Assembly: GCA_044445965.1 (NCBI GenBank) | Contig: JBIOEJ010000007.1 | Span: forward strand, 1 to 64,000 | Source of the DNA: GAS188 sp044445965 | Lineage (GTDB): Bacteria > Pseudomonadota > Alphaproteobacteria > Rhizobiales > Beijerinckiaceae | DNA: 64,000 nucleotides | Direction of reading: 5' to 3' | In this document: one piece after another, positions 8,681 through 16,904 of the stretch | Layout of the letters: each line of letters starts with the position of its first letter | Numbering within the stretch: the stretch's first letter is position 1 | Program-made: the position numbers and the translations under genes | Notes under the pieces: model-generated | Seen by the model: the letters and a program-made list of their open reading frames with translations, nothing else | The model's database searches: none | What the model was told of the DNA's origin: nothing

Positions 8681-9372
8681 ACGAACTCATCCGTTTCGCG
8701 CGGCCGGTCGAGGCCCCGTTCAAGGTGGCGCCTGGTCTCGACGAGGCGGTTCGCGTGGCCGAGGCGTTGATTTTCGCCACGTCCACGCCGCTGACCCTCG
8801 ACCAGATCGCGGCCAAGCTCCCGCCCGGTTTCGCCCCCGATACGGTGCTCGAAGAGCTGCGAAGCCTCTATGCGAGGCGCGGCGTCAATCTGGTGCAGCG
8901 GGCGGGCGGCTTCACCTTTCGCACCGCGCCTGACCTCGCCTATCTGCTCGCCAAGGAGGACGCCGCGCCGCGTCGCCTCTCCCGAGCCGGACTGGAGACG
9001 CTCGCCATCGTCGCCTATCATCAGCCTGTCACGCGCGCCGAGATCGAGGACATCCGGGGCGTTGCGGTCGCCAGAGGCACGCTCGACACACTGCTGGAAG
9101 CGGGCTTCGTTCGCATGCGGGGACGGCGCCGGACGCCCGGCCGGCCGATCACCTACGGGACGACACCGAGCTTCCTCGATCATTTCGGTCTCGATCGGCT
9201 ATCGGACCTGCCGGGCCTCGACGAACTGAAGGGCGCGGGCCTGATCGAAGGCCGCTTGCCGAAGGGCTTTTCGATTCCGACGCCGCGCGATGACGAGGCG
9301 CTACACGCGGACGAGGAGCCGCTCGAGGAGGGGGTTCGCGCGGCCGATATCACGCCGATGCCGGAGGCTTGA
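8677..9372 (+). CDS. scpB: Segregation and condensation protein B
   Basis: A 231-residue winged-helix dimer that binds the kleisin ScpA in the SMC complex. Visible family segments are AEALIFATSTPLTLDQIAAKLP, LAYLLAKED, LSRAGLETLAIVAYHQPVTRAEIEDIRGV and GRPITYGTTPSFLDHFGLDRLSDLPGLDEL. ATG 8677 overlaps the scpA stop by four bases, so translation is probably coupled. The acidic C-terminal tail (about 35 residues) is not conserved. Confidence 0.96.
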   Translation: MNELIRFARPVEAPFKVAPGLDEAVRVAEALIFATSTPLTLDQIAAKLPPGFAPDTVLEELRSLYARRGVNLVQRAGGFTFRTAPDLAYLLAKEDAAPRRLSRAGLETLAIVAYHQPVTRAEIEDIRGVAVARGTLDTLLEAGFVRMRGRRRTPGRPITYGTTPSFLDHFGLDRLSDLPGLDELKGAGLIEGRLPKGFSIPTPRDDEALHADEEPLEEGVRAADITPMPEA

Positions 9373-9480
9373 CGCGCGGCCGCGACCTTCGGCCTGTCCT
9401 TGCCGCAATCCGACTTTCTTGTTTTCGCCGCACGCTCGGCCTACCTTTAGGAGGATGGTTGCCTTGCGGCGAAGCGCACG

Positions 9481-9586
9481 CTAGAGCTTTTCCCGGTCCG
9501 ATTGGATCGGACCGGGGCTTTAGTTGATTGTTTTTGCCGCATTTTCTGCGGCGAACCGGAGGCCGCTTCGCCGGAAAATGCTCTAG
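9481..9586. repeat. 106-bp palindromic element with terminal inverted repeats, between scpB and tatA
   Basis: The element opens with CTAGAGCTTTTCCCGG and closes with CCGGAAAATGCTCTAG, so its ends form an imperfect 16-bp inverted repeat. Inside are a perfect hairpin (CCCGGTCCGAT … ATCGGACCGGG) and a second stem flanking CCGGAGGCC. The right half is, in reverse complement, the same sequence as the 60-bp tandem unit at 16724–16858. No coding content. It may be a non-autonomous mobile or REP-like element. Confidence 0.8.
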
Positions 9587-9615
9587 GCGCGCGGCGCGGT
9601 ATGAGGAGGGATTTC

Positions 9616-9858
9616 ATGGGTTCGTTCAGCATTTGGCATTGGCTCATCCTAATCGTCGTGGTGATGTTGGTGTTCGGCAAGGGCCGGATATCCGATGTGA
9701 TGGGTGACTTCGCCAAGGGCATCAAGTCCTTCAAGAAAGGCATGGCCGAAGACGATCAGGCGGCCGAGGCCGCGAAGGCGGCGCCGCGTCCGGTCGAGCA
9801 TCAACCCTCCGAGCCCGCGCCGGTATCGCCGGTGGCGCGCGACAGCAAGGCCGGCTGA
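9616..9858 (+). CDS. tatA: Twin-arginine translocase subunit TatA
   Basis: An 80-residue membrane protein that oligomerises to form the Tat translocation pore. It has the expected short N-terminus (MGSFSIWHW), a membrane helix LILIVVVMLVFG, then the FGKGRISDVMGDFAKGIKSFKKGM hinge and amphipathic helix, and a polar tail. ATG 9616 is chosen because GAGGAGGG ends six bases upstream and conservation begins there. tatB and tatC follow. Confidence 0.97.
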   Translation: MGSFSIWHWLILIVVVMLVFGKGRISDVMGDFAKGIKSFKKGMAEDDQAAEAAKAAPRPVEHQPSEPAPVSPVARDSKAG

Positions 9859-9900
9859 TCCGACCGCGCCCCTTGGCTTTGCTGCTGCGGCAGGGTTCAC

Positions 9901-10608
9901 ATGTTCGACATCGCCTGGAGCGAGATGGTTGTCATTGGCGCGGTTGCGTTGATCGCGATCGGCCCGAAGGATTTGCCCAAGGCGTTGCGCGCCGTCGGGG
10001 CCATGACCGCAAAGGCGCGCCGCATGGCCTCCGAGTTCCAGGACCATTTCCGGGAGGCGATGCGCGAGGCTGAGCTCGAGAGCATCAAGCAGGAAGTCTC
10101 CAACCTCAACCAGGGCCTCGCCGCCGCGACCAGCGGCTTGCAGAGCGATTTGAGCTCGATCGGCTCGGAAATGCCGGCTCCGTCGCCGCCGGTGCTTCAG
10201 CCGCCGGGCGAAGCGACCGAGGTCGGTATCCCGGGTCTCGGCTCTGTCGCCGCCGAGCCCGGCGAGGCCGCTGCGACGCCGAGCGTCGAGGCGAATCCTG
10301 CGCCGCATTCGGTGGCCGAGACGGTCGCAGTCGCGCCTGCCGAGGAGAAGCCTGCAGAAGCCGCTCCCGCCACGAGACTGAGCGTCGAAGCCGAACCCGC
10401 TTCGGTGACAGTGACTGAGGCCGTCGCGGCCGCCGCAGAGGCTAAGCCGGCACGCAAGAAGCGTGTCGCTGCCAAGCCGAAGGCCCGAGCACCGGTCGAA
10501 ACGGGTGCCGAAGCGACCGATGGTGCTGCTTCGGCTTCGACTCCTCCCGAAGCGCCGCGCAAGCGCGCCGCCAAAGCCCTCCCATCGGAGGATGACCGGG
10601 CTGCATGA
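9901..10608 (+). CDS. tatB: Sec-independent translocase subunit TatB
   Basis: A 235-residue TatB, the subunit that receives folded twin-arginine substrates together with TatC. The N-terminus MFDIAWSEMVVIGAVALIAIGPKDLP is diagnostic: Glu8 in the membrane helix and the GPK/LP hinge. An amphipathic helix follows (ALRAVGAMTAKARRMASEFQDHFREAMREAELESIK). The C-terminal 150 residues are Ala/Pro/Glu-rich and end in a basic RKRAAKALPSEDD. Its stop overlaps tatC. Confidence 0.97.
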   Translation: MFDIAWSEMVVIGAVALIAIGPKDLPKALRAVGAMTAKARRMASEFQDHFREAMREAELESIKQEVSNLNQGLAAATSGLQSDLSSIGSEMPAPSPPVLQPPGEATEVGIPGLGSVAAEPGEAAATPSVEANPAPHSVAETVAVAPAEEKPAEAAPATRLSVEAEPASVTVTEAVAAAAEAKPARKKRVAAKPKARAPVETGAEATDGAASASTPPEAPRKRAAKALPSEDDRAA

Positions 10609-11411
10609 ACGACGTCAGCGATGAGGCACATATAGAGGCGTCGCGCGCGCCTCTGATCGATCATCTCATCGAGCTGCGCACGCGGTTGATCCGCTCGCTG
10701 GTCGCCTTCGCGCTGCTGCTCGTCTTATGCTTCGTGTTCGCGACGCAGATCTACAACGTGTTGCTGCTTCCCTATGTCTGGGCGGCGACGCAGCACGGCT
10801 ATCCGCTGCCGCATCTCGTCTTCACCGAGCCGCTCGGCTTCCTCATCACGAAGATCAAGCTCGCCTCTTTCGGCGCCGCCTTCCTGTCCTTTCCGATCGT
10901 CGCGACACAGATCTACAAATTCGTCGCGCCAGGCCTCTACAAGAAGGAGCAGCGGGCCTTCTACCCCTACCTGGTCGCCACGCCGATCTTGTTCTTGATC
11001 GGCTCGGGCGTCGTGTTCTTTCTCGGCATGCCGGCGGTGATGTACTATTCCTTGTCGATGCAGCAGACGGGCGGCGATGGAGTACCGTCGATCGAGCTGC
11101 TCGCCAAGGTCGATTCCTATCTATCCCTGCTGATGACGTTGATCTTCGCCTTCGGCATCTGCTTCCAGACGCCGGTGATCCTGACCATCCTGGCGCGCGT
11201 CGGCTTCATCGACTCGGCCTTCCTGAAGCGCCAGCGCCGCTACGCCGTCGTCATCATCTTCTGCATCGCCGCGGTGCTCGCTCCGCCCGACGCTTTCTCC
11301 ATGCTCGCCCTCGCCCTGCCGACGCTCATCCTCTACGAGGGCAGCATCATCGCGGTCAGCATGATCGAGAAGAAGGACGCGGATGCGAGGGAAGAGGCTT
11401 CCAAGTCCTGA
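10605..11411 (+). CDS. tatC: Sec-independent translocase subunit TatC
   Basis: A 268-residue protein with six membrane helices that recognises the twin-arginine signal peptide. Hallmarks are the N-terminal LIDHLIELRTRLIRSL, the FTEPLGFLITKIK segment after helix 1 and the AAVLAPPDAFSMLALALP helix-5/6 region. It overlaps tatB by four bases (ATGA). The C-terminus is charged and cytoplasmic. The GH10 protein encoded at 34748 carries a likely Tat signal and may be a substrate. Confidence 0.97.
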   Translation: MNDVSDEAHIEASRAPLIDHLIELRTRLIRSLVAFALLLVLCFVFATQIYNVLLLPYVWAATQHGYPLPHLVFTEPLGFLITKIKLASFGAAFLSFPIVATQIYKFVAPGLYKKEQRAFYPYLVATPILFLIGSGVVFFLGMPAVMYYSLSMQQTGGDGVPSIELLAKVDSYLSLLMTLIFAFGICFQTPVILTILARVGFIDSAFLKRQRRYAVVIIFCIAAVLAPPDAFSMLALALPTLILYEGSIIAVSMIEKKDADAREEASKS

Positions 11412-11563
11412 GCTGGCGAGAGCTGCGGGCCCGGCACGTCTCCGGTCATTCATCCTTGACAATCCGCCGGAAGCCGAACACCCAAGGTTTGGGCGATCAA
11501 TGGCGAACTCTGCCGCCGCGGCCGGTCGTCGGGGGCGACAGGCGATGACCGGGTTGGCGACGC

Positions 11564-12991
11564 ATGCATGATATCCGATGGGTCAGGGACAATGTGGCGG
11601 CTTTCGACGCCGGCCTTTCGGCGCGTGGGCTGCCTCCCGAATCCGCGCGCCTCATCGCGCTGGATGACAAGCGCAGAGCCGCGATCGGCTCCGCTCAAGC
11701 CGCGCAAGAGCGGCGTAACGCGCTTTCCAAGGAGATCGGCAGGGCCAAGGCGCAAAAGGACGAGGCGCGTGCGCAAGCATTGATGGCCGAGGTTTCCGGC
11801 TTGCGCGCAAGCATCGCCAGCGCCGAAGCGGAGGAGAAGGCCGCGACCGCCGAGCTGAACGGGGCGCTGGCCGAAATCCCGAACACGCCTTTGCCCGATG
11901 TGCCGGTCGGTGCCGACGAGCATGGCAATGTCGAATATCGCCGCCATGGCGTGCCGCGCGGCGCGAATTCAGCAAGGCAGCATTTCGAGCTCGGCGAAGC
12001 ACTCGGCCTCATGGATTTCGAGACGGCCGCGAAGCTTTCCGGGGCTCGCTTCGTGGTGCTGAAGAAGGGTCTCGCGCGCCTCGGGCGCGCCATCGGCCAG
12101 TTCATGCTCGACTTGCACACGAATGAGCATGGTTACGCCGAGATCCAGCCTCCGTACTTGGTCAGGGACGAGGTGATGTTCGGCACGGCGCAGCTGCCGA
12201 AATTCGCCGATGATCAATTCATGGCGTCGCGCACCAAGTCGCGCGAGGAGCTGCTGCACGAGGCGCTCGAATTCGTCTCGGAGGCCGACAAGGATCGCTA
12301 TGTGCAGGGCGCGATCACCTTGCAGCAACTCGTCGATACGGTGATCCATCGCGCACCCGCCAAGGAGGATTTCTGGCTCATCCCGACCGCCGAGGTCCCC
12401 CTCACCAATCTCGTGCGCGAGGCGATCACGCCGGAAGCCGAGCTGCCCCTGCGCTACACGGCGCTGACGCCCTGCTTCCGGGCCGAGGCCGGCGCTGCCG
12501 GGCGCGACACGCGCGGCATGTTGCGCCAGCACCAGTTCGACAAAGTGGAGCTCGTCTCGATCACGACGCCGGAAAGGTCGATCGAGGAGCATGAGCGCAT
12601 GCTCAACTGCGCAGAGGAGGTGTTGAAGCGGCTCGATCTGCCTTACCGGGTCATGACGCTGTGCACCGGCGATATGGGTTTCGGCTCGCAGAAGACCTAT
12701 GACATCGAGGTCTGGCTGCCGGGGCAGGGGGCCTATCGAGAAATCTCTTCCTGCTCGGTCTGCGGCGACTTCCAGGCGCGGCGCATGAATGCGCGATACC
12801 GTCCGGCGGCGCAGGACGGAAAGCCCGCCGCTCCGCGCCTGGTGCATACGCTGAACGGCTCGGGCGTCGCGGTCGGTCGCGCGCTCGTCGCCGTCATGGA
12901 GAACTATCAGAATCAGGATGGTTCGATCGAGATGCCCGAAGTGTTGCAACCGTACATGCGCGGCTTGAAGCGAATCGAGCACGCAGGCTAG
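11564..12991 (+). CDS. serS: Seryl-tRNA synthetase, with an extra internal segment
   Basis: A 475-residue class II synthetase. It has the N-terminal coiled-coil arm (about 1–100) that grips tRNA-Ser. Motif 2 is FRAEAGAAGRDTRGMLRQHQF and motif 3 is GSGVAVGRALVAVMEN. Typical bacterial SerRS are about 425 residues. The excess is a segment at about 221–268, between AQLPKFADDQF and WLIPTAEVPLTN, where E. coli has only about 14 residues. It is charged and probably helical (REELLHEALEFVSEADKDRY). Active-site motifs are intact, so the enzyme should work. It starts at ATG 11564. Confidence 0.96.
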   Translation: MHDIRWVRDNVAAFDAGLSARGLPPESARLIALDDKRRAAIGSAQAAQERRNALSKEIGRAKAQKDEARAQALMAEVSGLRASIASAEAEEKAATAELNGALAEIPNTPLPDVPVGADEHGNVEYRRHGVPRGANSARQHFELGEALGLMDFETAAKLSGARFVVLKKGLARLGRAIGQFMLDLHTNEHGYAEIQPPYLVRDEVMFGTAQLPKFADDQFMASRTKSREELLHEALEFVSEADKDRYVQGAITLQQLVDTVIHRAPAKEDFWLIPTAEVPLTNLVREAITPEAELPLRYTALTPCFRAEAGAAGRDTRGMLRQHQFDKVELVSITTPERSIEEHERMLNCAEEVLKRLDLPYRVMTLCTGDMGFGSQKTYDIEVWLPGQGAYREISSCSVCGDFQARRMNARYRPAAQDGKPAAPRLVHTLNGSGVAVGRALVAVMENYQNQDGSIEMPEVLQPYMRGLKRIEHAG

Positions 12992-13093
12992 GAACATTTG
13001 TGTGCCGCCGCCAACTCGCGCGAGCTCGGAAGCGGCGCTCGCGTTCTCCTGCGGCGATATCCGAGGCCCACCAATTGGGATGATTGTCGATCG

Positions 13094-13855
13094 ATGCGCA
13101 TTCTGATCACCAATGACGACGGTGTGCACGCCGAAGGTCTCGAGATCTGCGTCGAGATCGCCCGCGCTCTATCGCAGGACGTCTGGATCGTCGCGCCCGA
13201 GACCGATCAGAGCGGGGTGGCGCACGCCTTGTCGCTCTCCGATCCGCTGCGGCTTCGCCAGGTCGACGAGCGGCGTTTCGCCGTGAAGGGCACGCCGACC
13301 GATTGCGTCATCCTCGCGACTCGCCATGTGTTCAAGGGAGAAAAGCCCGGCCTCGTCTTGTCCGGCGTCAATCGCGGCCAGAATGTCGCGGAGGACGTGC
13401 TCTATTCGGGCACCGTCGCCGGCGCGATGGAAGGCGCGATGCTCGGTGTGCCGGCCATCGCACTGTCTCAAGCCTACGGGCCGGAGGGGCGAGGCCATAT
13501 GCATTGGGATTGCGCGCGCCATCACGCCGAGCCTTTGCTGCGCAAGATGCTCGAGGCAGGCATCCCGCGCGGTACCTTGCTCAACATCAACTTTCCCCAT
13601 TGCGAGCCTGGCGGGGTGACCGGCATCGAGGCGACCTCGCAGGGCCAGCGCGACCAGACGCTGCTGTCGATCGACGAGCGCAAGGACGGGCGCGGCAACG
13701 CTTATTTCTGGCTGGGCTTCGCGCGCGGGATCACCAAGCCGAGGCCCGGTACCGATATCGCCGCGCTCGATCAAAAACGCATTTCGGTAACCCCGCTGCA
13801 GCTCAACCTGACCAATCAAGGGCTGCTCGAAGATATGGCGCGGACGCTCGCGTGA
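13094..13855 (+). CDS. surE: 5'/3'-nucleotidase SurE
   Basis: A 253-residue metal-dependent phosphatase acting on nucleoside monophosphates and related phosphates. It starts MRILITNDDGVHAEGLE, in which the Asp-Asp pair binds the divalent metal, followed by VAPETDQSGVAHALSLSDPLRL and VLSGVNRGQNVAEDVLYSGTVAGAMEG, all SurE hallmarks. ATG 13094 is chosen because the family N-terminus begins there. It sits between serS and pcm in the usual rhizobiales order and abuts pcm. Confidence 0.96.
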   Translation: MRILITNDDGVHAEGLEICVEIARALSQDVWIVAPETDQSGVAHALSLSDPLRLRQVDERRFAVKGTPTDCVILATRHVFKGEKPGLVLSGVNRGQNVAEDVLYSGTVAGAMEGAMLGVPAIALSQAYGPEGRGHMHWDCARHHAEPLLRKMLEAGIPRGTLLNINFPHCEPGGVTGIEATSQGQRDQTLLSIDERKDGRGNAYFWLGFARGITKPRPGTDIAALDQKRISVTPLQLNLTNQGLLEDMARTLA

Positions 13856-13857
13856 TC

Positions 13858-14541
13858 ATGATCGAGCCGGTCGCAGATCGGGGCGGCCGCGCGGTCGTCT
13901 CGTCGCGCGACGCCGAGACCCTGCATCTCCTGATGCGGCTTCGCGCCCGCGGCGTCAACGACACGAATGTGCTGCGCGCCTTCGAGACTGTGCAGCGAAG
14001 CTTCTTCGTTGCCGGGGCCCATCGCGATCTCGCCTTGCGTGACGTGGCGTTGCCCGGAGGTTGCGGCCAAGTCGTCGGCGCCCCGTCCGACCTCGCGCTT
14101 GCCCTTGCGGCGCTCGATCTGAGGAAAGACCATGACGTGCTCGATATCGGCACCGGATCTGGCTACGCCGCCGCCATCATGGGAAATCTGGCGCGCGCCG
14201 TGATCTCGGTCGAGCGCTTCCGCACCCTCGCGATCGAAGCGGAGCGGCGTCTCGAAGGTTGCGGCATCGGCAATGTGCGTGTGCTGCAGGGTGACGCGCT
14301 CGATGACGTGCCGGCGACCGGACCGTTTCAGCGCGTCTTCATCGATTTCGCCGTTCAGGACCCTCCGCTAGCGGTCGCGAGACGGCTCGTCGATGGGGGG
14401 ATCTGCGTCTTTGCCCGACCGGCCGACCGCATGTGCCACTTGGTGCGCGCCGAGAAGCTCGCTGGCGGCGGCTGGCGCGAAGAGCTGATCGGCCTCACGC
14501 GTGTCGGACCGCCGATTTCGGGGCTGTCGCGGCATTTGTGA
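13858..14541 (+). CDS. pcm: Protein-L-isoaspartate O-methyltransferase family protein
   Basis: A 227-residue SAM-dependent methyltransferase of the Pcm family, which repairs isoaspartyl damage in proteins. Family segments are VLRAFETVQRSFFV, DVALPGGCGQVVGAPSDLALALAAL and the SAM motif VLDIGTGSGYAAAIMGNLA, then ISVERFRTLAIEAERRL. ATG 13858 is used; GTG 13852, overlapping the surE stop, would add two residues. Canonical Pcm has GQTISAPY/QP where this protein has GQVVGAPS, so the substrate may differ. The surE–pcm–nlpD-like order supports the call. Confidence 0.9.
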   Translation: MIEPVADRGGRAVVSSRDAETLHLLMRLRARGVNDTNVLRAFETVQRSFFVAGAHRDLALRDVALPGGCGQVVGAPSDLALALAALDLRKDHDVLDIGTGSGYAAAIMGNLARAVISVERFRTLAIEAERRLEGCGIGNVRVLQGDALDDVPATGPFQRVFIDFAVQDPPLAVARRLVDGGICVFARPADRMCHLVRAEKLAGGGWREELIGLTRVGPPISGLSRHL

Positions 14542-14712
14542 CGGAAGGCCGAGGACGGACCGACGGACAGCGCAGGAGCTCGCGGCAGGGCTGGTTCATC
14601 CGTTCTCTGTCGTCTGACTTCCGTCGTCCGCTTTTTCGCTCAAATGCTACGCATCTCAACCACCCCTTAACCTGAATCGTGTTTTTACTCGGGGGGTTGG
14701 GTAGCCTGTGAA

Positions 14713-15870
14713 GTGAGTAGTCCGATGCGTTGTGACACCATTCGGCCGTCTTCGAACCCCTTGCGTTTCTCCGGCGTGGCAGCACGTCTTGCTTTTGCGG
14801 CACTGGTCGCGACCCTCGCGGCGGGTTGCAGCTCGGACGCGATGCGCTTCTCCGAAAACCCGTTTTCGAGCCCGTTCGGCAACCGCAGCGCCGAGGCCAC
14901 ACCCCCCGTTCCCGCCGTGCCGACCGGCAAGGTGCAATCGCGTCCCCTGTCGGCGCCGGGCCAGCAGGCGAATGCGGGCTCCCTCGCCGAGCCCGATACC
15001 AGCATCGCCACGGGCTCGATCCGGCCGCGTCAGAACGTGCCGCAACCGGTGAGATCATCGGGCATCGGCAACTGGTCGACGACCGGAGGCACCTCCATGA
15101 CGCTTGCTCAGGGCGACACCATCGCGACGCTCTCCTCGCGCTACGGCGTTCCCGAGAACTCGCTACGAGCCGCGAACAATATCGCACCTGGCGCCAATCC
15201 AGCGCCTGGATCGCAAATCATCATCCCCGTCTACCGCTACGGGCCTGCGGTCGGGCATCCCGCCCCGGCCAAGAACGCCAAATCCAATACGCCTGAGCTG
15301 TCGACGCGCAAGACCGAGCCGCCCCGTCTCGCCGCTGCGCCCGCGCCGAAAAAGGCCGCCGTCGAGACTCCGAAACTCGCCGCCGCCCCCTCTGATTCCC
15401 CTAAGGGCAAGGCTCTCGCCGCCACGCCCGGCCAGTCGCAGGCGAAGGCCGATCCGCCCGAGGATGTCGACGCCTCGCTTGCGACGGGCGCGGTGAAGCC
15501 GGATAGTCCACAATTCCGTTGGCCGGCTCGAGGCCGGGTCATCAGCCGTTTCGGCGACGGCAATGAAGGGATCAACGTCTCGGTTCCGGAGGGCACCTCC
15601 GTGCGCGCCGCCGAGGACGGCACGGTCGCCTATGTCGGCGATGAAATCAAAAGCTACGGCAAGCTCGTGCTCGTGCGCCATGCCAATGGTTGGGTCTCGG
15701 CCTATGCCAATAATGGCGATTTGCTCGTCAAGAAGGGTGAAGCCGTGAAGCGGGGCCAGGTGCTGGCAAGGTCCGGCCAGACCGGCAATGTCACCTCGCC
15801 GCAGCTTCATTTCGAGCTCCGCAGGGGCAAGACGCCCGTCGACCCTCAGCAATATCTCGCCGGCGGCTGA
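14713..15870 (+). CDS. NlpD-like lipoprotein with LysM and degenerate LytM (M23) domain
   Basis: A 385-residue lipoprotein: basic N-terminus, hydrophobic stretch and lipobox LAAGC with lipid-acceptor Cys39. A LysM peptidoglycan-binding module spans about 133–172, followed by an Ala/Pro/Lys-rich linker and a C-terminal LytM domain (about 265–383). Catalytic M23 enzymes have HxxxD and HxH zinc ligands. Here the first site reads NEGINVS and the YAH position reads YAN, with only LHFE kept, so the domain should be non-catalytic, like NlpD/EnvC activators of cell-wall amidases. GTG 14713 is the start; ATG 14725 is an alternative. Confidence 0.9.
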   Translation: MSSPMRCDTIRPSSNPLRFSGVAARLAFAALVATLAAGCSSDAMRFSENPFSSPFGNRSAEATPPVPAVPTGKVQSRPLSAPGQQANAGSLAEPDTSIATGSIRPRQNVPQPVRSSGIGNWSTTGGTSMTLAQGDTIATLSSRYGVPENSLRAANNIAPGANPAPGSQIIIPVYRYGPAVGHPAPAKNAKSNTPELSTRKTEPPRLAAAPAPKKAAVETPKLAAAPSDSPKGKALAATPGQSQAKADPPEDVDASLATGAVKPDSPQFRWPARGRVISRFGDGNEGINVSVPEGTSVRAAEDGTVAYVGDEIKSYGKLVLVRHANGWVSAYANNGDLLVKKGEAVKRGQVLARSGQTGNVTSPQLHFELRRGKTPVDPQQYLAGG

Positions 15871-15921
15871 GCCGCGGCCCTCGGGTTCCGGCCGCCGCGA
15901 GACACCGGCCGGTAGGCGCGG

Positions 15922-15955
15922 AAGGCGACCGGGGCGAGACCTCCCCGGTCGCCTT
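15922..15955. terminator. Strong hairpin terminator between convergent genes
   Basis: AAGGCGACCGGGG (15922–15934) and CCCCGGTCGCCTT (15943–15955) form a perfect 13-bp stem with an 8-base loop. A short T run follows on the plus strand and the mirrored A pair serves the minus strand. It lies between the NlpD-like gene and the convergent glycosidase gene, so it can end transcripts from both sides. Confidence 0.85.
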
Positions 15956-15964
15956 TCGGCGCAT

Positions 15965-16720
15965 TCACTTGCGCTCCACTGCCCCGATGATCGGTCCCAT
16001 CGGGGCAAGCCCGTCCGAACGATGGAGCGAGGGCGCGTAGAGGCTCGACACCGAGCCGTCGAGGAAGAGCGCATCGCGGCATGACAGCGCGTCCCTGAAC
16101 AGATGCGCGAATTCCGCGAAGGTCACCGGCACCTCGGAGATCGCGAACACCACGATATGCCCGTCGCGGACGCCGACGCCGTTGCGCAGCTTGCGCGAGG
16201 TGCTCTCTTCGGAAAACTTCGGATGGATGCGCCCGTCGATGACCAGCATGGGCCCCGATTGCGTCGCCATGTCGACGCGCGGCCTCAAGGCCAAAAAGCG
16301 GCTTGTCTCGAGTACGCCCGCCGTCTCGCCGGCGGCGTAGAACACGCCATTCGGCTTCAGATGAAAGTTGCCGCGGCCACTGGCGGTATTCGCGAGCTTC
16401 AACGTTCGGCCGCTCTCGACATAGAGCCCGACCGGCAAGCGATCCTTGTCGTACATACCGCCATTCATGGCGAAGACGAGCTTCTGGCCCTCCGGCGACC
16501 GCGCCAGCCGGTCGAAGCTGCCATAGGGCTCCCCATCGGCGGCGCGCAGAAAAGCCTTCAGCTCGTAGCGGTTAAGGTCGATCGTGCACACCACATAGCT
16601 CGCCTCGCCAAAGGCGAGGGGACGGCACACCCCGGCCGCTGAAGCCGCAGGCTGCGCGGAACTCGCCGTGGAACCACAAGCGAGCGCCAGGATGAACGTG
16701 ATCCAATGAAGGGGGCGCAT
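15965..16720 (-). CDS. Secreted phosphodiester glycosidase family (NAGPA-domain) protein
   Basis: A 251-residue protein with a signal peptide (MRPLHWITFILALACGSTASSAQPA). The mature part has features of the NAGPA/DUF2233 phosphodiester glycosidase fold: FAMNGGMYDKDRLPVGLYVESG, NFHLKPNGVFY, ATQSGPMLVIDGRIH, RNGVGVRDGHIVVFAIS and CRDALFLDGSVSSLYAP. The substrate is unknown; family members cleave sugar-1-phosphodiesters. ATG 16720 is chosen because the signal peptide starts there. The frame stays open upstream only because it runs through 60-bp repeats whose length is a multiple of three. Confidence 0.85.
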   Translation of the reverse strand: MRPLHWITFILALACGSTASSAQPAASAAGVCRPLAFGEASYVVCTIDLNRYELKAFLRAADGEPYGSFDRLARSPEGQKLVFAMNGGMYDKDRLPVGLYVESGRTLKLANTASGRGNFHLKPNGVFYAAGETAGVLETSRFLALRPRVDMATQSGPMLVIDGRIHPKFSEESTSRKLRNGVGVRDGHIVVFAISEVPVTFAEFAHLFRDALSCRDALFLDGSVSSLYAPSLHRSDGLAPMGPIIGAVERK

Positions 16721-16723
16721 TTG

Positions 16724-16858
16724 GAGCATTTTCCGGCGAAGTGGCCTCCGGTTCGCCGCGGAAAATGCGGCAAGACAATCAACGAGCATTTTCCGGCGAA
16801 GCGGCCTCCGGTTCGCCGCGGAAAATGCGGCAAAACAATCAACGAGCATTCTCCGGCC
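16724..16858. repeat. 60-bp tandem repeat (2.25 copies) just upstream of the glycosidase gene
   Basis: Units at 16724–16783 and 16784–16843 are nearly identical, and a partial third copy runs to about 16858. Each holds a palindrome, GCATTTTCCGGCGAAG … TTCGCCGCGGAAAATGC around CCTCCGG, followed by a CAATCAAC spacer. The same sequence, inverted, is the right half of the element at 9481–9586. The array ends four bases before the ATG of the downstream minus-strand gene, so it forms that gene's leader. Confidence 0.85.
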
Positions 16859-16904
16859 AACCGAGCTTCGCTGTAAATACAGCGCAAGTGCAGCGGAGAG
16901 CCGC

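Noticed and set aside
16724..16858. Possible CRISPR-like array
   Set aside because: The units are contiguous 60-bp tandem copies with no unique spacers, and the same sequence occurs singly in another intergenic element. No cas genes are present.
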